64,000 nucleotides of DNA, taken from assembly GCF_037300705.1 (NCBI RefSeq), contig NZ_CP147776.1, positions 1,488,001 to 1,552,000 of the forward strand, in the 5' to 3' direction. Shown piece by piece: positions 62,786 through 64,000 of the stretch. Below the pieces are notes generated by a model that saw nothing but the letters and a program-made list of their open reading frames with translations, was not told where the DNA came from and searched no databases. The stretch is from Massilia sp. W12 (GTDB lineage Bacteria > Pseudomonadota > Gammaproteobacteria > Burkholderiales > Burkholderiaceae_D). A program made the translations under genes and the position numbers. Within the stretch, counting starts at the first letter, position 1, and every line of letters begins with the position of its first letter.

Positions 62786-64000
62786 ATGGCAAAAGCAAAA
62801 ACCCTGTTTGTCTGCAATGAATGCGGCGGCCAGAGCAGCAAATGGGCCGGCCAATGCCCCCATTGCCAGCAATGGAACTGCTTGCAGGAAGTGGTGCAAG
62901 AAGCCGCGAATAACCGTTACAGCCAGACCCCGCAAGCGCTCGCCGTGACTGCGCCGGTGCTCTCACTGGCCGAAATCGAAGCCGAAGAAGTGCCGCGCTT
63001 TACCACCGGGCTGGAAGAATTCGACCGCGTATTAGGCGGCGGCCTGGTGGCCGGCGGCGTGGTCTTGATCGGCGGCGATCCCGGCATCGGCAAATCGACC
63101 CTGCTCTTGCAAGCCTTGGCGCAAATGAGCAAAGAGCGGCGCGTGCTGTATGTCAGCGGCGAAGAATCCGGCGCGCAAATCGCGCTGCGCGCCAAACGGC
63201 TGCAAGTGGAAGCGCCGCAACTCAAGTTGCAAGCCGAAATCCAGCTCGAAAAAATCAGCGCCACGATTGCCCAGATGCAGCCGCAAGTCGTGGTGATCGA
63301 CTCGATTCAGACCGTGTACACCGACGCGCTCGGCTCCGCGCCCGGCAGCGTGGCCCAGGTGCGCGAATGCGCGGCCCAGCTCACGCGCGCAGCCAAGCAG
63401 CAGGATATCAGCATCATCATGGTCGGCCATGTCACCAAAGAAGGCGCCCTGGCCGGCCCGCGCGTGCTGGAGCATATCGTCGATACCGTGCTGTATTTTG
63501 AAGGCGATAACCATTCCAGCTTCCGCCTGGTGCGCGCCGTCAAAAACCGCTTTGGCGCGGTGAATGAATTGGGCGTATTCGCCATGACCGAGCGCGGCTT
63601 GAAAGGCGTTTCCAACCCTTCCGCGCTGTTTCTGTCGCAACATGACAGCTATGTGCCGGGTTCTTGCGTGATGGTGACGCAAGAGGGCAGCCGCCCGCTG
63701 TTAGTCGAAATCCAAGCCCTGGTGGACGCCAGCCATTTGCCGAATGCGCGCCGGCTCTCGGTCGGCCTGGAGCAAAACCGCTTAGCCATGCTGCTGGCTG
63801 TGCTGCACCGCCACGCCGGGATTGCCGCCTATGATCAGGATGTGTTTATCAATGCCGTGGGCGGGGTCAAAATCACTGAACCGGCAGCCGATCTGGCGGT
63901 GCTGCTGGCGATCAATTCCTCCATGCGCAACAAAGCTTTGCCGCGCGGCCTGGTGGTGTTTGGCGAAGTCGGCCTGGCCGGCGAAATCCGCCCCGCGCCG
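62786..64000 (+). CDS. radA: DNA repair protein RadA (partial at right edge)
   Basis: The first 405 residues of RadA, a RecA-like branch-migration helicase in recombinational repair, cut by the window end without a stop. The N-terminal four-Cys zinc motif is C10-X2-C13 and C24-X2-C27. Walker A is GGDPGIGKSTLLLQ near residue 97. The RadA-specific KNRFG motif is near residue 253 (VKNRFGAVNELGVF). The C-terminal Lon-like domain continues to the edge. It starts 11 bp after yaeQ. Confidence 0.95.
   Translation, partial: MAKAKTLFVCNECGGQSSKWAGQCPHCQQWNCLQEVVQEAANNRYSQTPQALAVTAPVLSLAEIEAEEVPRFTTGLEEFDRVLGGGLVAGGVVLIGGDPGIGKSTLLLQALAQMSKERRVLYVSGEESGAQIALRAKRLQVEAPQLKLQAEIQLEKISATIAQMQPQVVVIDSIQTVYTDALGSAPGSVAQVRECAAQLTRAAKQQDISIIMVGHVTKEGALAGPRVLEHIVDTVLYFEGDNHSSFRLVRAVKNRFGAVNELGVFAMTERGLKGVSNPSALFLSQHDSYVPGSCVMVTQEGSRPLLVEIQALVDASHLPNARRLSVGLEQNRLAMLLAVLHRHAGIAAYDQDVFINAVGGVKITEPAADLAVLLAINSSMRNKALPRGLVVFGEVGLAGEIRPAP

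Overview
The window is a 64 kb chromosomal segment of a motile, Gram-negative, high-GC bacterium. Gene content points to a betaproteobacterium of order Burkholderiales, probably near Oxalobacteraceae: a flhG-fliA-motC-motD block, a full flgBCDEFGHIJKL cluster with divergent flgAMN, a wrbA-DUF2069-FAD oxidase run beside yihY, and an etfBA-acyl-CoA dehydrogenase run. The taxonomic call is an inference from gene order; no rRNA or marker comparison was possible.

Region 1 (1-19 kb) is flagellar. It opens with the end of flhG, then fliA (sigma-28) and a MotC/MotD stator pair. Next come two convergent paralogous proteins with caspase-like (clan CD) peptidase motifs and a J-domain protein. The minus-strand genes flgN, flgM and flgA follow, then flgB to flgL on the plus strand, closed by a strong terminator. 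A perfect sigma-28 promoter lies before flgM and a near-perfect one before flgK, so FliA in this window probably drives both.

Region 2 (19-30 kb) is mixed housekeeping and hypothetical genes: a secreted HExxH metalloprotease-like lipoprotein, two DUF4124 proteins, a GlcD-type FAD oxidase, DUF2069, WrbA, YihY, a putative Na+/H+ antiporter and a lone ABC ATPase.

Region 3 (30-41 kb) is an MSHA-type type IV pilus operon (mshE, mshG, five prepilin-like genes, mshP, mshQ). An intrinsic terminator sits between the major pilin and the minor pilins. MshE carries a slightly degenerate c-di-GMP-binding MshEN motif. A GGDEF-EAL/HDOD gene pair follows at 42.6-45.9 kb, so surface attachment and c-di-GMP turnover are neighbours here.

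Region 4 (46-50 kb) is a beta-oxidation operon (thiolase, then FadJ-type multifunctional enzyme) with a recognisable promoter and terminator.

Region 5 (49.6-52 kb) is the accessory patch. It holds a 57-residue secreted six-cysteine peptide gene, a decayed gene pair with a frameshift and a nonsense codon, and a gene built from nine 69-bp tandem repeats.

Region 6 (52-64 kb) returns to core genes: an AlkD-like protein, alaS, two overlapping GNAT acetyltransferases, tusA, etfB, etfA, an acyl-CoA dehydrogenase, purU, yaeQ and the start of radA. No rRNA, tRNA, CRISPR array, intact insertion sequence or prophage was seen.
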